Below, in pieces: positions 56,439 through 64,000 of a stretch of 64,000 nucleotides of DNA. The translations under genes and the position numbers were made by a program. Source of the stretch: Anderseniella sp963759095 (lineage in GTDB: Bacteria; Pseudomonadota; Alphaproteobacteria; Rhizobiales; Aestuariivirgaceae); NCBI GenBank assembly GCA_963759095.1, contig CAVWYF010000040.1, positions 62,001 through 126,000 of the forward strand, read 5' to 3'. Position 1 is the first letter of the stretch; each line of letters starts with the position of its first letter. Under the pieces are notes generated by a model. It was given only the letters and a program-made list of their open reading frames with translations, was not told the DNA's origin and did not search any database.

Positions 56439-57608
56439 ATGACCGGTAAATCTTCAACCGAGCGGCGCGCGACCGATGCGCTGAATGCCTCCATGACGCA
56501 AGTGTTCGAAGCAGCCGGTGCCGAGTACATCGAACCTGACATCATCCAGCCGGCAGATGTGTTTCTGGAACGCTCCGGCGAACATATAAGGTCACGCACC
56601 TATGTTTTTGCAGATCCGTCCGGCGCACAACTGTGCCTGAGACCGGACCTGACGGTGCCTGCGTGCCGCTATCATCTGGAACAGGCGAGCGATGCAATGG
56701 CGGCAACGCGATATTGCTATGCCGGCAAGGCCTTCCGGCATTCAAAGACAGCCGGAGACACATCACTTCGCGAGTTTGACCAGGTTGGTCTTGAACTTTT
56801 CGGTGGCGGCAATGTTGCCAATGACGATGCCGAAACGCTGGCTCTGACACTGGCTGCACTGGATGCAGCAAACGTGTCCGGTTACAGTATCCAGCTCGGC
56901 GATCTCGGATTGTTTACCGCGCTGCTGTCCTCAATCGACATGCCGGAGCGCTGGCGCACCAGCCTAAAACGCCAGTTCTGGCGGCCACGCGCGTTTCGCG
57001 ATCTGCTCAACCGGCTGACCGGCAAGACTCCGAAAACCAGAACGTCGATTTCCGATCTGCTTGATGATATGGCGGACAGCCCGCTGGATGCTGTTGCCTT
57101 CGTCGAACACAAGCTCGAGGCCGACGGCCTGGAAATGATCGCCGGGCGCAGCATTGAACAGGTCGCGGGCAGATTGTCCGAAAAACTCCTGGACCGCAGC
57201 GAACCTTCTTTGTCCGGCGATCACGCCAACCTGATCGATGACTATCTGTCCATCCGCTGCTCGCCGTCACAGGCGGTTGCAAAACTGAAACAACTGGGTG
57301 CAAAGACCGGCAGTGAGTTTGCTTCTGCCATCGACCTGTTCGAAGCGCGCTTCGACGCGATACAAAAGGCCGGACTGGAGGCCGCTGACATGGAGTTTGC
57401 CGCTGTGTTTGGCCGCAGTCTGGAGTATTACACCGGCTTTGTGTTTCAGATCGACCGACAACTGGCAGACGGCGCCAGCGAAGCCATCGCCGGCGGCGGA
57501 CGCTATGACACGATGTTAAAGGATATCGGGGCCGACGCCATGATACCGGCAGTTGGCTGTGCCATTTACGCCAGCAGACTGGTATCGGCCAGCGAGGCGG
57601 CATCATGA
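56439..57608 (+). CDS. hisZ: ATP phosphoribosyltransferase regulatory subunit
   Basis: HisRS-like paralogue of 389 residues that pairs with the short-form HisG as its regulatory partner in the first step of histidine synthesis. Synthetase-derived segments remain: CLRPDLTVPACRYHL, FRHSKTAGDTSLREFDQVGL and LEYYTGFVFQ, with weak or absent tRNA-binding parts. It starts 9 bases after hisS. The stop overlaps the hisG ATG (ATGA). Confidence 0.92.
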   Translation: MTGKSSTERRATDALNASMTQVFEAAGAEYIEPDIIQPADVFLERSGEHIRSRTYVFADPSGAQLCLRPDLTVPACRYHLEQASDAMAATRYCYAGKAFRHSKTAGDTSLREFDQVGLELFGGGNVANDDAETLALTLAALDAANVSGYSIQLGDLGLFTALLSSIDMPERWRTSLKRQFWRPRAFRDLLNRLTGKTPKTRTSISDLLDDMADSPLDAVAFVEHKLEADGLEMIAGRSIEQVAGRLSEKLLDRSEPSLSGDHANLIDDYLSIRCSPSQAVAKLKQLGAKTGSEFASAIDLFEARFDAIQKAGLEAADMEFAAVFGRSLEYYTGFVFQIDRQLADGASEAIAGGGRYDTMLKDIGADAMIPAVGCAIYASRLVSASEAAS

Positions 57609-58297
57609 GCAGCAATCTCACACTCGCGCTGCCCTCGAAGGGCCGTTTGCGGGAAATGGCCGAAGCCATGTTTGCGCGCGCCGGCTTTGACATTGTGCGC
57701 ATCGGCTCTGCCCGCGGGTATCGGGGCGAAGTGAAAGGCCTCAACGGCGTTGATGTCGCCTTCCTGTCAGCGTCCGAGATTGCCCAGGCCCTGCGCGACG
57801 GCACCGTTGATCTGGGCGTAACCGGTGAAGACCTGCTGCGCGAGACAATCGCACCGGACGAACCCATTGCGGACGTGGTGCTGCGGCTGGGTTTCGGCCC
57901 GGCAGATGTTGTGATTGCGGTGCCTGAAAGCTGGCTGGATGTTGCCTTTGTCAGCGATCTGGATCAGGTGGCCGCCGAATTCTATGAAACCCATGGGCGC
58001 AGACTCCGGGTAGCGACTAAATACCTGGAACTGACCAGACGCTTCTTTGCCAACAATGGCGTCACTGGATACCGCATTGTCGAAAGCCTGGGCGCCACGG
58101 AAGGTGCACCGGCATCCGGATCGGCAGAGATCATTGTCGACATCACCACCACCGGCTCCACATTGAAGGCCAACCGGCTCAAGATACTGGATGACGGCCT
58201 GATCCTCAGATCCGAGGCGATCCTGGCCGCAAGGTGCGAGACCCTGACGCGACCTGTGGTGCAAAACCTCAAGAACCGCCTCGAGTTGGCAATCTAG
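57605..58297 (+). CDS. hisG: ATP phosphoribosyltransferase, short form
   Basis: Catalytic subunit of 230 residues, the short form lacking the C-terminal regulatory domain, which therefore needs HisZ. It joins ATP and PRPP. Signatures: LALPSKGRLREMAEAMFARA, GVTGEDLLRE, the PRPP loop IIVDITTTGSTLKANRL. It is the last gene of the hisS-hisZ-hisG run and is intact. After it the next 780 bases hold no gene. Confidence 0.95.
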   Translation: MSSNLTLALPSKGRLREMAEAMFARAGFDIVRIGSARGYRGEVKGLNGVDVAFLSASEIAQALRDGTVDLGVTGEDLLRETIAPDEPIADVVLRLGFGPADVVIAVPESWLDVAFVSDLDQVAAEFYETHGRRLRVATKYLELTRRFFANNGVTGYRIVESLGATEGAPASGSAEIIVDITTTGSTLKANRLKILDDGLILRSEAILAARCETLTRPVVQNLKNRLELAI

Positions 58298-58719
58298 CGC
58301 GTGCCGTTTTGACTTTGCGTATTTATTCCCAAAGGTAAGCTTGTCAATCTTCTAGCCAAGTGTTTGCAAATAAGCCAGACGAATTAATCGCTTACTGAAT
58401 ATTACATCTGGTCAGTTCAATTCCGCCGTTATATACTATTGGCTAAGGAGTAGTCGCATATAGCGATGCCGAACTAACTCGTTTCTCCGCGAAACACGTC
58501 CTGCTTGGGGGGTTCTGGTGGACCAGAAAAATTTATCTTGAATCATCGACTGTCGCAGTGGACATAGCTGGAAGCAACCTGTGGTTGTCGGGCTTCCCCC
58601 GGTTCCGATAGCTTTTTTGCAGGCTCTACTGAAGCTGAGGCCGCTGCTGATGGCGAAGGGCCGCTCTGGCAACAGGGTGGCCCTTCTGCATGAATTTGAT
58701 GGATGTTTTTTGTTTTATT
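58298..58719. other. Intergenic region, upstream part
   Basis: AT-richer first half without a recognisable gene or tRNA. The one structure I see is an 8-bp perfect stem GAAGGGCC (58655-58662) / GGCCCTTC (58679-58686) around 16 bases, not followed by a T run. The minus-strand frames across this region look non-coding. Confidence 0.5.
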
Positions 58720-58810
58720 CCGCTCACGCAAGCAGCCTGACGGCTGCGCTCCGCTAGGGCGCACTTCGTGCGCCGCGCGGTCGCGCTTGCCTCGGCACTT
58801 CGTGCCTCGG
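58720..58810. repeat. GC-rich hairpin repeat R1
   Basis: Begins CCGCTCACGCAAGCAGCC. Contains several small perfect hairpins: GCAGCC-TGAC-GGCTGC, GCGCAC-TTC-GTGCGC and GGCAC-TTC-GTGCC. Shares most of its sequence with R2 (58861-58951), 141 bp further on, and the first half in inverted orientation with R3 (59021-59061). Confidence 0.7.
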
Positions 58811-58860
58811 AGGTATTCATCACTACGGTTGTACGGGGTCGGAGAACGGGTTGTTTTATC

Positions 58861-58951
58861 CCGCTCACGCCAGCAGCCTTCGGCTGCGCTCCGCTAGGGC
58901 GCACTTCGTGCGGCGACCGGTCGGCCTTGCCTCAGCACTGGCGTGCTTCGG
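58861..58951. repeat. GC-rich hairpin repeat R2
   Basis: Direct copy of R1, with the same upstream TTGTTTTAT flank and similar internal hairpins (GCAGCC-TTC-GGCTGC and GCGCAC-TTC-GTGCGG). Differences from R1 concentrate near the hairpin loops and the 3' half. Confidence 0.7.
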
Positions 58952-59020
58952 AGAAATGTATCAATCAGTTGTGCTAAGCTCTGGAACTAGGCCCGACGGG
59001 CCTCGGGCCGACCAGGCCCG

Positions 59021-59061
59021 CCCTAAGCGGAGCGCAGCCGTCAGGCTGCTGGCGTGAGCGG
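59021..59061. repeat. GC-rich hairpin repeat R3, inverted partial copy
   Basis: Reverse complement of the first 41 or so bases of R1 (CCGCTCACGCCAGCAGCC at its far end). Together with R2 it can form one long stem with an approximately 110-base loop. It ends 18 bases before the rpe stop. Confidence 0.65.
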
Positions 59062-59078
59062 ACTAAGACCAAAGCAAC

Positions 59079-59753
59079 CTAAATCGCTGAGGTTGCGGCA
59101 GTGCGAATGGCATCCATGTTGGCACCGTATCTGGCCGGATCGTTGTTCTGGTAAACAGCAGACCCCGCCACCAGAACATCCGCACCTGCGGCAGCGACGA
59201 TGCCGGCGGTTTTCTCACTGATGCCGCCATCCACTTCAATATGGATGTCGCGATCGCCGACCATATCCTTGATGCGGGCAATCTTGGTTGCCATTTCAGG
59301 AATGAAAGCCTGTCCGCCGAAACCGGGGTTAACCGTCATGACCAATATGAGGTCAAGCTTGTCGAGTACATATTCGATCACGTTTTCAGGTGTCGACGGG
59401 TTGAGCGACACCCCGGCCTTCTTACCCAGCGACCTGATCAGCTGCAGTGTGCGGTCAAGATGCGGGCCCGCTTCGGCGTGAACCGTAATGATGTCGGAAC
59501 CGGCCTCGGCAAACGCTGCAATGAACGGGTCTGCCGGGATAATCATCAGATGCACGTCGAGCACTTTTTTGGTTACTGGCCGAATGGCTTTCACAATCAT
59601 CGGGCCGATGGTGATGTTGGGCGCAAAATGCCCATCCATCACATCGACATGTACCCAGTCGCACCCCTGTTCATCAATGGCGCGCACCTCGTCTCCCAGC
59701 CTGGCAAAGTCTGCCGACAGGATCGACGGTGAAATGAGTATGGGGCGCGCCAT
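59079..59753 (-). CDS. rpe: Ribulose-phosphate 3-epimerase
   Basis: Interconverts ribulose 5-phosphate and xylulose 5-phosphate in the pentose phosphate (and, in autotrophs, Calvin) cycle. The product is 224 residues, the usual size, with the TIM-barrel motifs ILSADFARLGDEV, VHVDVMDGHFAPNITIGP, VMTVNPGFGGQAFIPEM and IHIEVDGGISEKTA. It is intact and lies 6 bases after the gap gene on the same strand, in one transcription unit. Confidence 0.95.
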   Translation of the reverse strand: MARPILISPSILSADFARLGDEVRAIDEQGCDWVHVDVMDGHFAPNITIGPMIVKAIRPVTKKVLDVHLMIIPADPFIAAFAEAGSDIITVHAEAGPHLDRTLQLIRSLGKKAGVSLNPSTPENVIEYVLDKLDLILVMTVNPGFGGQAFIPEMATKIARIKDMVGDRDIHIEVDGGISEKTAGIVAAAGADVLVAGSAVYQNNDPARYGANMDAIRTAATSAI

Positions 59754-59759
59754 GACTGC

Positions 59760-60767
59760 TTACTTTGCCTTGTGCAGCGCAATAGCCGTGTCGGCCATGC
59801 GGTTGGAGAAGCCCCACTCATTGTCGTACCAGCTCATCACCCGCACCAGCGTGCCATCCATCACCTTGGTCTGATCAAGGTGAAGGGTTGAAGAATGCGG
59901 GTCATGATTGAAATCAATCGACACATTGGGTTGATCAGTGACAGCCAAGATACCCTTCAGGTCACCCTTGGACGCCTTGATCATGGCGCGGTTGACCTGT
60001 TCAACCGTAACTGATTTGGACATGACGCACTTCAGATCAACCACGGACACATTCGGTGTCGGCACGCGAATGGCGACACCATCAAGCTTGCCGTTCAGTT
60101 CCGGCAGAACCAGACCGACGGCCTTGGCCGCGCCGGTGGAGGTCGGGATCATCGACACTGCCGCCGCCCGGCCCCGGTACAGATCCTTGTGCATGGTGTC
60201 CAGTGTCGGCTGGTCGCCGGTGTAGGAATGAATGGTCGTCATGAAGCCGTGTTCAATACCAAATGCATCATTCAGCACCTTGGCCACCGGTGCCAGGCAG
60301 TTGGTGGTGCATGACGCATTGGAAACGACCTTGTGCTTGCCGGTAAGCTGATCGTGGTTCACGCCGTAAACCACGGTCATGTCCGCATTGGCACCGGGTG
60401 CGGAAATCAACACTTCCTTGGCGCCGGCCGTCAGGTGTGCAGCAGCTGCATCACGGGAGGTGAAAATGCCGGTGCATTCCATCGCCACATCGACGCCGAT
60501 TTCCTTCCACGGAAGCTTGGATGGGTCACGCTCTGCGGTCACCTTGATCCAGCCAGTGCCACAGTTGATCTGATCGCCCTTGACCTTGACGGTGCCGGGG
60601 AACTTGCCATGCACACTGTCGAAACGCAGCAGATGGGCGTTGGTTTCCACCGGGCCCAGATCATTGATCGCAACGACCTTTATGTCCTTGCGTCCCGACT
60701 CTGCAATGGCGCGCAAAATGTTGCGCCCAATGCGACCAAATCCGTTGATAGCAACGCGTACCGCCAT
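59760..60767 (-). CDS. gap: Glyceraldehyde-3-phosphate dehydrogenase
   Basis: Type I GAPDH of 335 residues. NAD motif INGFGRIGRNILRA at the N terminus and the catalytic site SNASCTTNCLAP with C153. The C-terminal SWYDNEWGFSNRMADT is intact. I start it at the ATG at 60767 with a GGAG site; a longer open frame to 60875 overlaps the TetR-type gene and is not needed. It precedes rpe by 6 bases. Confidence 0.95.
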   Translation of the reverse strand: MAVRVAINGFGRIGRNILRAIAESGRKDIKVVAINDLGPVETNAHLLRFDSVHGKFPGTVKVKGDQINCGTGWIKVTAERDPSKLPWKEIGVDVAMECTGIFTSRDAAAAHLTAGAKEVLISAPGANADMTVVYGVNHDQLTGKHKVVSNASCTTNCLAPVAKVLNDAFGIEHGFMTTIHSYTGDQPTLDTMHKDLYRGRAAAVSMIPTSTGAAKAVGLVLPELNGKLDGVAIRVPTPNVSVVDLKCVMSKSVTVEQVNRAMIKASKGDLKGILAVTDQPNVSIDFNHDPHSSTLHLDQTKVMDGTLVRVMSWYDNEWGFSNRMADTAIALHKAK

Positions 60768-60849
60768 GGTGATCTCCGATAAGTTTGGGCTTTGCCCGAA
60801 AGAGGAAAGGAATGTGTTCCCGCGTCTTATAAACCAATGTGGGTCAGGG

Positions 60850-61497
60850 TCAATTGACAGGCCCGTTTGCGTCAAAATGCGCGGGGTAAAACGCTGCCAG
60901 GCAATTGTGCAGTGTGCTCAGGGCCTGTGACCGGGTTATACCCGGCGGCGTATGAGCAAGTGCTACCCACAACCCGTCGGTCAGCGCGTTGATCACGCGG
61001 GCATCAAGCTTGCCCGATTGCGGTCTATTGTAGTTGCCGTAACTGGAAAGGTCGGCGCACATGGCTTCCAGCGTTTGCAGATATTCTGCTTCTTCCTCGC
61101 CATACACCTCATCATAGGCAGGCCTTGACTGGGCCTCCGCCCAGAAACTCACCCATGCCTGCAGCGTGCGCGGGGTGCAGACATCTTCGTCAAAATCAGA
61201 ACTGGTCATGGCGTACAGCCGTGCAGCAGGATCATCACCGGCTGCTTTGACCGCCGCCATCCAGTTGTCGCGATACTGGACAGCCAGGTATTTCAGGGTA
61301 TCGGCCAGCAGTGCTGCCTTGGACTCAAAATGAAAATTCACAATGCCCAGCGACAGGCCGGCACCGCGCGACACATCGGAGATGGTCAGGCTGGCATAAC
61401 CGCGTGTGGCGAGCACATCGATGGTTGCTTCCATGAGCTGCCGGCGGCGCACGTCGCGGGCCGCTTTTCTCGGCCTGGCTCTTTCAGACACCGTCAT
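60850..61497 (-). CDS. BetI-like TetR-family regulator
   Basis: Regulator of 215 residues. The HTH is YASLTISDVSRGAGLSLGIV followed by NFHFESKAALL, the Y/NFHFxSK helix pattern typical of TetR proteins. The C-terminal region (SFWAEAQSRPAYDEVY, NALTDGLWVALAHTP) matches BetI, the choline-responsive repressor. Its ATG overlaps the stop of the upstream methyltransferase, so the two are co-transcribed and probably functionally linked. Betaine or choline as effector is inferred from family, not proven here. Confidence 0.85.
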   Translation of the reverse strand: MTVSERARPRKAARDVRRRQLMEATIDVLATRGYASLTISDVSRGAGLSLGIVNFHFESKAALLADTLKYLAVQYRDNWMAAVKAAGDDPAARLYAMTSSDFDEDVCTPRTLQAWVSFWAEAQSRPAYDEVYGEEEAEYLQTLEAMCADLSSYGNYNRPQSGKLDARVINALTDGLWVALAHTPPGITRSQALSTLHNCLAAFYPAHFDANGPVN

Positions 61498-62273
61498 GGC
61501 TTTTGCCCGCGCACATGATGCGGGCAGTGCTCGCCTGTCTCCAGCACCTTGATCATCAAGCCCCATGTCTGAATATTGTGATCGACGGTTTCACGGCCCA
61601 GTTCCGCAACCGCTGCATCGTGCAGATCACCTTGCAGCAAAGCCAGTTCCCGTTTGGCCTGATCGCAATACCACGCAGTGCGATTGGTCAGTGCCACATC
61701 AACAAAACCTGCCTGTTCAAGGGCGTCTGCATAAGCCTGAGGCGAGGCCATGCCGAAACCAAGGTCCTCCGATGCCAGGTAGGCTCGCATGTCGGGCGAA
61801 GGCTCACCGTCATGCGATATCAGCCAGTCGGATGCCACGAACACACCGCCGGGTCTCAAAACACGAAACACGTCCCTGGCCAGTTCATGCTTGCCCGGAA
61901 TGTGGACAATGGAGTCCTTTGAGAACACCACATCGAACGCATCAGCAGCAAACGGCAGTGGGCCCGGCTCTACCTGAATCAGTTCCACGCGATCGGAAAT
62001 GCCGGCTTCATGGGTGCGCGCACGGGCTGCCGCCAGCACCGATGCTTCCACGTCAATGCCGGTGATTTTCGCTGCGCCATATTCACTGACCAGCAGACAA
62101 TCAATGCCACCGGCTCCACAGCCGATATCGAGAATGTGCTTGCCGCGAAAGTCCTCCCCGGCAAGCAGTCGAGCAAGTTCATCCGGTCCGCCGGGCGACA
62201 GCCAGCCCCGTCCCCACAACATTTCCAGAAACCCGATGACAGGCTCCGGATAAAGTTCTTCAGACTGCGTCAT
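61494..62273 (-). CDS. SAM-dependent methyltransferase (PEAMT/GSMT-like)
   Basis: Protein of 259 residues beginning MTQSEELYPEPVIGFLEML. SAM-binding motif I is ILDIGCGAGGIDCLLV, motif II GIDVEASVLAAARAR, and KDSIVHIPGKHELARDVFRVL with LRPGGVFVASDWL. The N-terminal RGWLSPGG stretch is typical of phosphoethanolamine N-methyltransferase and glycine/sarcosine methyltransferase-type enzymes. Together with the BetI-like gene it suggests methylation of ethanolamine, glycine or a similar amine. The ATG at 62273 has an AGGTGAG site; a longer open frame to 62465 runs into the inverted-repeat element and is rejected. Confidence 0.82.
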   Translation of the reverse strand: MTQSEELYPEPVIGFLEMLWGRGWLSPGGPDELARLLAGEDFRGKHILDIGCGAGGIDCLLVSEYGAAKITGIDVEASVLAAARARTHEAGISDRVELIQVEPGPLPFAADAFDVVFSKDSIVHIPGKHELARDVFRVLRPGGVFVASDWLISHDGEPSPDMRAYLASEDLGFGMASPQAYADALEQAGFVDVALTNRTAWYCDQAKRELALLQGDLHDAAVAELGRETVDHNIQTWGLMIKVLETGEHCPHHVRGQKP

Positions 62274-62291
62274 CTCGCGTCTCACCTGTTT

Positions 62292-62555
62292 ATACCAAAG
62301 GAAGTAATTATTGACCCATTTGATGGAGTCAAATCCATTCATTCTGGCAGGCGTGGTGCGCAGCGCGATGCGGTGCATCGGGCAAGCGCCGCAACGCACC
62401 AGATGGATGGATTTGGCCCACCGGAGGCCGGTTTTTCGCGCCCGCTGGGCGTCGTTATGCTCCACTTGTGGTCAGGAAGACCACTGCGTGAAGCATGCCT
62501 AGCCAGCAAACGCGAAAAATCGGTCAAATGAGTCAATAATTACTTCCTTTGGTAT
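62292..62555. mobile_element. 264-bp element with 32-bp terminal inverted repeats
   Basis: Left arm starts ATACCAAAGGAAGTAATTAT (62292-62323) and is inverted as the right arm (62524-62555); 31 of 32 bases pair, one C/T difference. The interior (about 200 bp) is GC-rich with no credible gene; two short frames begin MTHL because each arm carries an ATG. A TA precedes the left arm and a TTA follows the right arm, resembling TA target duplication. Size and structure fit a MITE. Confidence 0.6.
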
Positions 62556-62708
62556 TACCGGTTGATCCGGACAGCTTCAGATCAATCCCCATTTCTTGCA
62601 AGAAACTTTATCTGATGACTTGCAAGTATCTGCTCATACTGATCATATTGCACTCGCGATGGTTGGCGAAAGCCCAATTTGCAGGTGGGATAACAGGGTG
62701 GGCATTTC

Positions 62709-63476
62709 GTGTTAAGCGTAGAAAAGCTGAGCAAAAGCTTTGGCGGACTGCAGGCTGTACGTGACTGCAGTTTCACAATTGAAGAAGGATCAATCACCGG
62801 ATTGATCGGCCCAAACGGCGCGGGCAAGACAACTTTGTTCAACATGATCGCGGGCGAAATGGAGCCGACCGCCGGCAAGATTATTTTCCAGGGCGAAAAT
62901 ATTGCCGGGCTTCCAACCCACAAAATGTTTCACCTCGGCATTGTCCGTACGTTCCAGATTCCACACGAATTTGCCAAGATGACCGTGCTGGAAAACCTGA
63001 TGGTCGTACCGTCGGCACAACCGGGCGAACACATCTTCAACAACTGGCTGAGCCCGGGTACGGTGAAAGCGCGCGAAGAAGAGGTTCGCCGCATGGCGGA
63101 AGACGCGCTCGAGTTTCTGTCGATTTCCCATCTCAGGGACGAGCGTGCCGGCAATCTGTCCGGCGGTCAGAAAAAGCTGCTTGAACTGGGCCGCACTATG
63201 ATGACCGACGCGAAACTGGTGTTGCTGGACGAACCCGGTGCCGGGGTCAATCCGACCCTGCTGCTTAAAATCCGCGAAATGATCATCAGGCTGCGCGAAG
63301 AGCGCGGTTACACGTTCTGCGTCATTGAACATGACATGGACCTGATTGCCGCCTTGTGCGATCCGATCATCGTGCTGGCGGAAGGAACCGTGCTGATGCA
63401 GGGCACAATGGAGGAGGTGCGCTCCAACCCGGATGTGCTGGATGCCTATCTCGGCGGCGGCGAGGAAGCTGCCTGA
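62709..63476 (+). CDS. livG: Branched-chain amino acid ABC transporter ATP-binding protein
   Basis: ABC ATPase of 255 residues of the LivG type. Walker A is GPNGAGKTT, signature is LSGGQKKLLELGR, Walker B is LVLLDEPGAGVNP, H-loop is CVIEHDMDLI. The FQIPHEFAKMTVLENLMV region is typical of LivG. Starts with GTG at 62709. The stop overlaps the livF ATG (TGATG). No permease genes are seen upstream, so the rest of the transporter lies outside the window or elsewhere. The MITE-like element is 154 bases upstream. Confidence 0.92.
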   Translation: MLSVEKLSKSFGGLQAVRDCSFTIEEGSITGLIGPNGAGKTTLFNMIAGEMEPTAGKIIFQGENIAGLPTHKMFHLGIVRTFQIPHEFAKMTVLENLMVVPSAQPGEHIFNNWLSPGTVKAREEEVRRMAEDALEFLSISHLRDERAGNLSGGQKKLLELGRTMMTDAKLVLLDEPGAGVNPTLLLKIREMIIRLREERGYTFCVIEHDMDLIAALCDPIIVLAEGTVLMQGTMEEVRSNPDVLDAYLGGGEEAA

Positions 63477-64000
63477 TGCGTGTCCTTGAACTTGACAACG
63501 TCGTGGGCGGGTATGGCGACACGCAGATTCTGCACGGTGTTTCAATGCACGTTGATGCAGGTGAAATCGTCGTCATCATCGGGCCCAACGGCGCCGGCAA
63601 ATCCACCGCCATGAAGGCGGTTTTCGGCCTGCTCAAGCTAACCGAAGGCGCGGTGCTTCTGGACGGGAACGCCATCACCAACACGCCGCCGGAAAAAGTG
63701 GTGCGCCAGGGTGTGTGCTATGTGCCGCAGACCGGCAACATTTTCCCCAGCCTGACGGTCGAGGAAAACCTTGAAATGGGAGCGTTCGTGCGCACCGATG
63801 ATTTCAGACCGCGGTTGAATGAAATCTACGAGATGTTTCCGCCACTGCTGGAAAAGCGCCAGCAGGCTGCCGGCACACTTTCCGGCGGCCAGCGGCAGAT
63901 GGTGGCCATGGGCAAGGCCTTGATGCTGGAACCGAAAATCCTGCTGCTGGATGAACCCACAGCGGGCCTGTCACCAAAGTTCCGCGGCGAAATTTTTGAA
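63476..64000 (+). CDS. livF: Branched-chain amino acid ABC transporter ATP-binding protein, 3' partial
   Basis: ABC ATPase of the LivF type, 175 codons visible. Walker A is GPNGAGKST, signature LSGGQRQMVAMGKAL, Walker B ILLLDEPTAGLSP. The GVCYVPQTGNIFPSLTVEENLE segment matches LivF. It runs off the end of the window; about 60 residues are missing. Translationally coupled to livG. Confidence 0.9.
   Translation, partial: MRVLELDNVVGGYGDTQILHGVSMHVDAGEIVVIIGPNGAGKSTAMKAVFGLLKLTEGAVLLDGNAITNTPPEKVVRQGVCYVPQTGNIFPSLTVEENLEMGAFVRTDDFRPRLNEIYEMFPPLLEKRQQAAGTLSGGQRQMVAMGKALMLEPKILLLDEPTAGLSPKFRGEIFE

Noticed and set aside
58436..58904. Short minus-strand frames starting MRPSGAQP
   Set aside because: They read through the repeat copies, which explains why they resemble each other; no coding evidence.
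58720..59061. Possible CRISPR array
   Set aside because: Only two direct copies of about 91 bp and one inverted partial copy, each full of internal hairpins; no regular spacers and no cas genes.
62311..62536. Two small frames starting MTHL inside the inverted-repeat element
   Set aside because: Both starts lie in the two arms of the same inverted repeat, so the likeness is due to the repeat and not to coding.

Overview
The window is about 64 kb of GC-rich DNA (with some AT-richer patches) that looks like an alphaproteobacterium, most likely Hyphomicrobiales or a close marine relative. Pointers are a soxBDAG sarcosine oxidase operon, class I lysyl-tRNA synthetase, hisS-hisZ-hisG with a short HisG, a BetI-like regulator, TRAP transport, malate synthase G and quinone-linked PyrD. 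This is inference from gene content; no rRNA or tRNA gene was seen. At least 12 single-base frameshifts (11 apparent insertions, 1 apparent deletion) interrupt nine otherwise well-preserved genes, including hisS, so much of the damage is probably sequencing or assembly error.

Layout. 1-5.0 kb: soxB (5' truncated), soxD, soxA, soxG. 5.3-10.2 kb: an AT-richer island with a Hachiman-like nuclease/helicase pair (HamA/HamB-like) and a divergent HEPN-like gene. 10.3-16.6 kb: accessory genes (FGE-fold protein, S74 chaperone-like protein, DUF3592, HTH protein, cytidylate-kinase-like/BON fusion) lying between a decayed 3' fragment and a full copy of a GMC oxidoreductase. 16.9-20.5 kb: cold-shock protein, small basic protein, fatty-acid-hydroxylase-like protein, metallo-beta-lactamase-fold hydrolase, sulfotransferase. 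20.5-25.7 kb: a complete type II DMSO-reductase-family operon (gamma, beta, alpha, chaperone). 25.8-29.8 kb: glcB, a beta-hydroxyacid dehydrogenase and an agmatinase-family enzyme. 30-34.8 kb: cytochrome c, a TRAP transporter and a divergent GntR regulator. 34.8-43.8 kb: housekeeping and catabolic genes (FAH hydrolase, pyrD, S24 repressor, MFS exporter, M24 peptidase, lysK). 43.9-49.1 kb: DinG-like helicase, TerB-like protein, GST, TPR protein. 49.2-50.2 kb: a lone EVE-HNH nuclease, a candidate modification-dependent restriction enzyme. 50.3-54.8 kb: CoA ligase, hydrolase, CAP protein and TPR protein. 54.9-58.3 kb: hisS-hisZ-hisG. 58.3-59.1 kb: a GC-rich hairpin repeat cluster. 59.1-64 kb: rpe, gap, BetI-like regulator with a methyltransferase, a 264-bp inverted-repeat element, livG and livF (cut by the window end).

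How the genes fit together. Several genes point to methylated-amine and one-carbon metabolism: sarcosine oxidase, a choline-dehydrogenase-like GMC enzyme, and a BetI-like regulator overlapping a methyltransferase resembling phosphoethanolamine/glycine methyltransferases. Glyoxylate enters central metabolism through GlcB. The molybdoenzyme operon could supply electrons to a c-type cytochrome such as the one at 30.0 kb, but that link is inference. Two separate defence-type loci and several families of short palindromic repeats are the least ordinary content.
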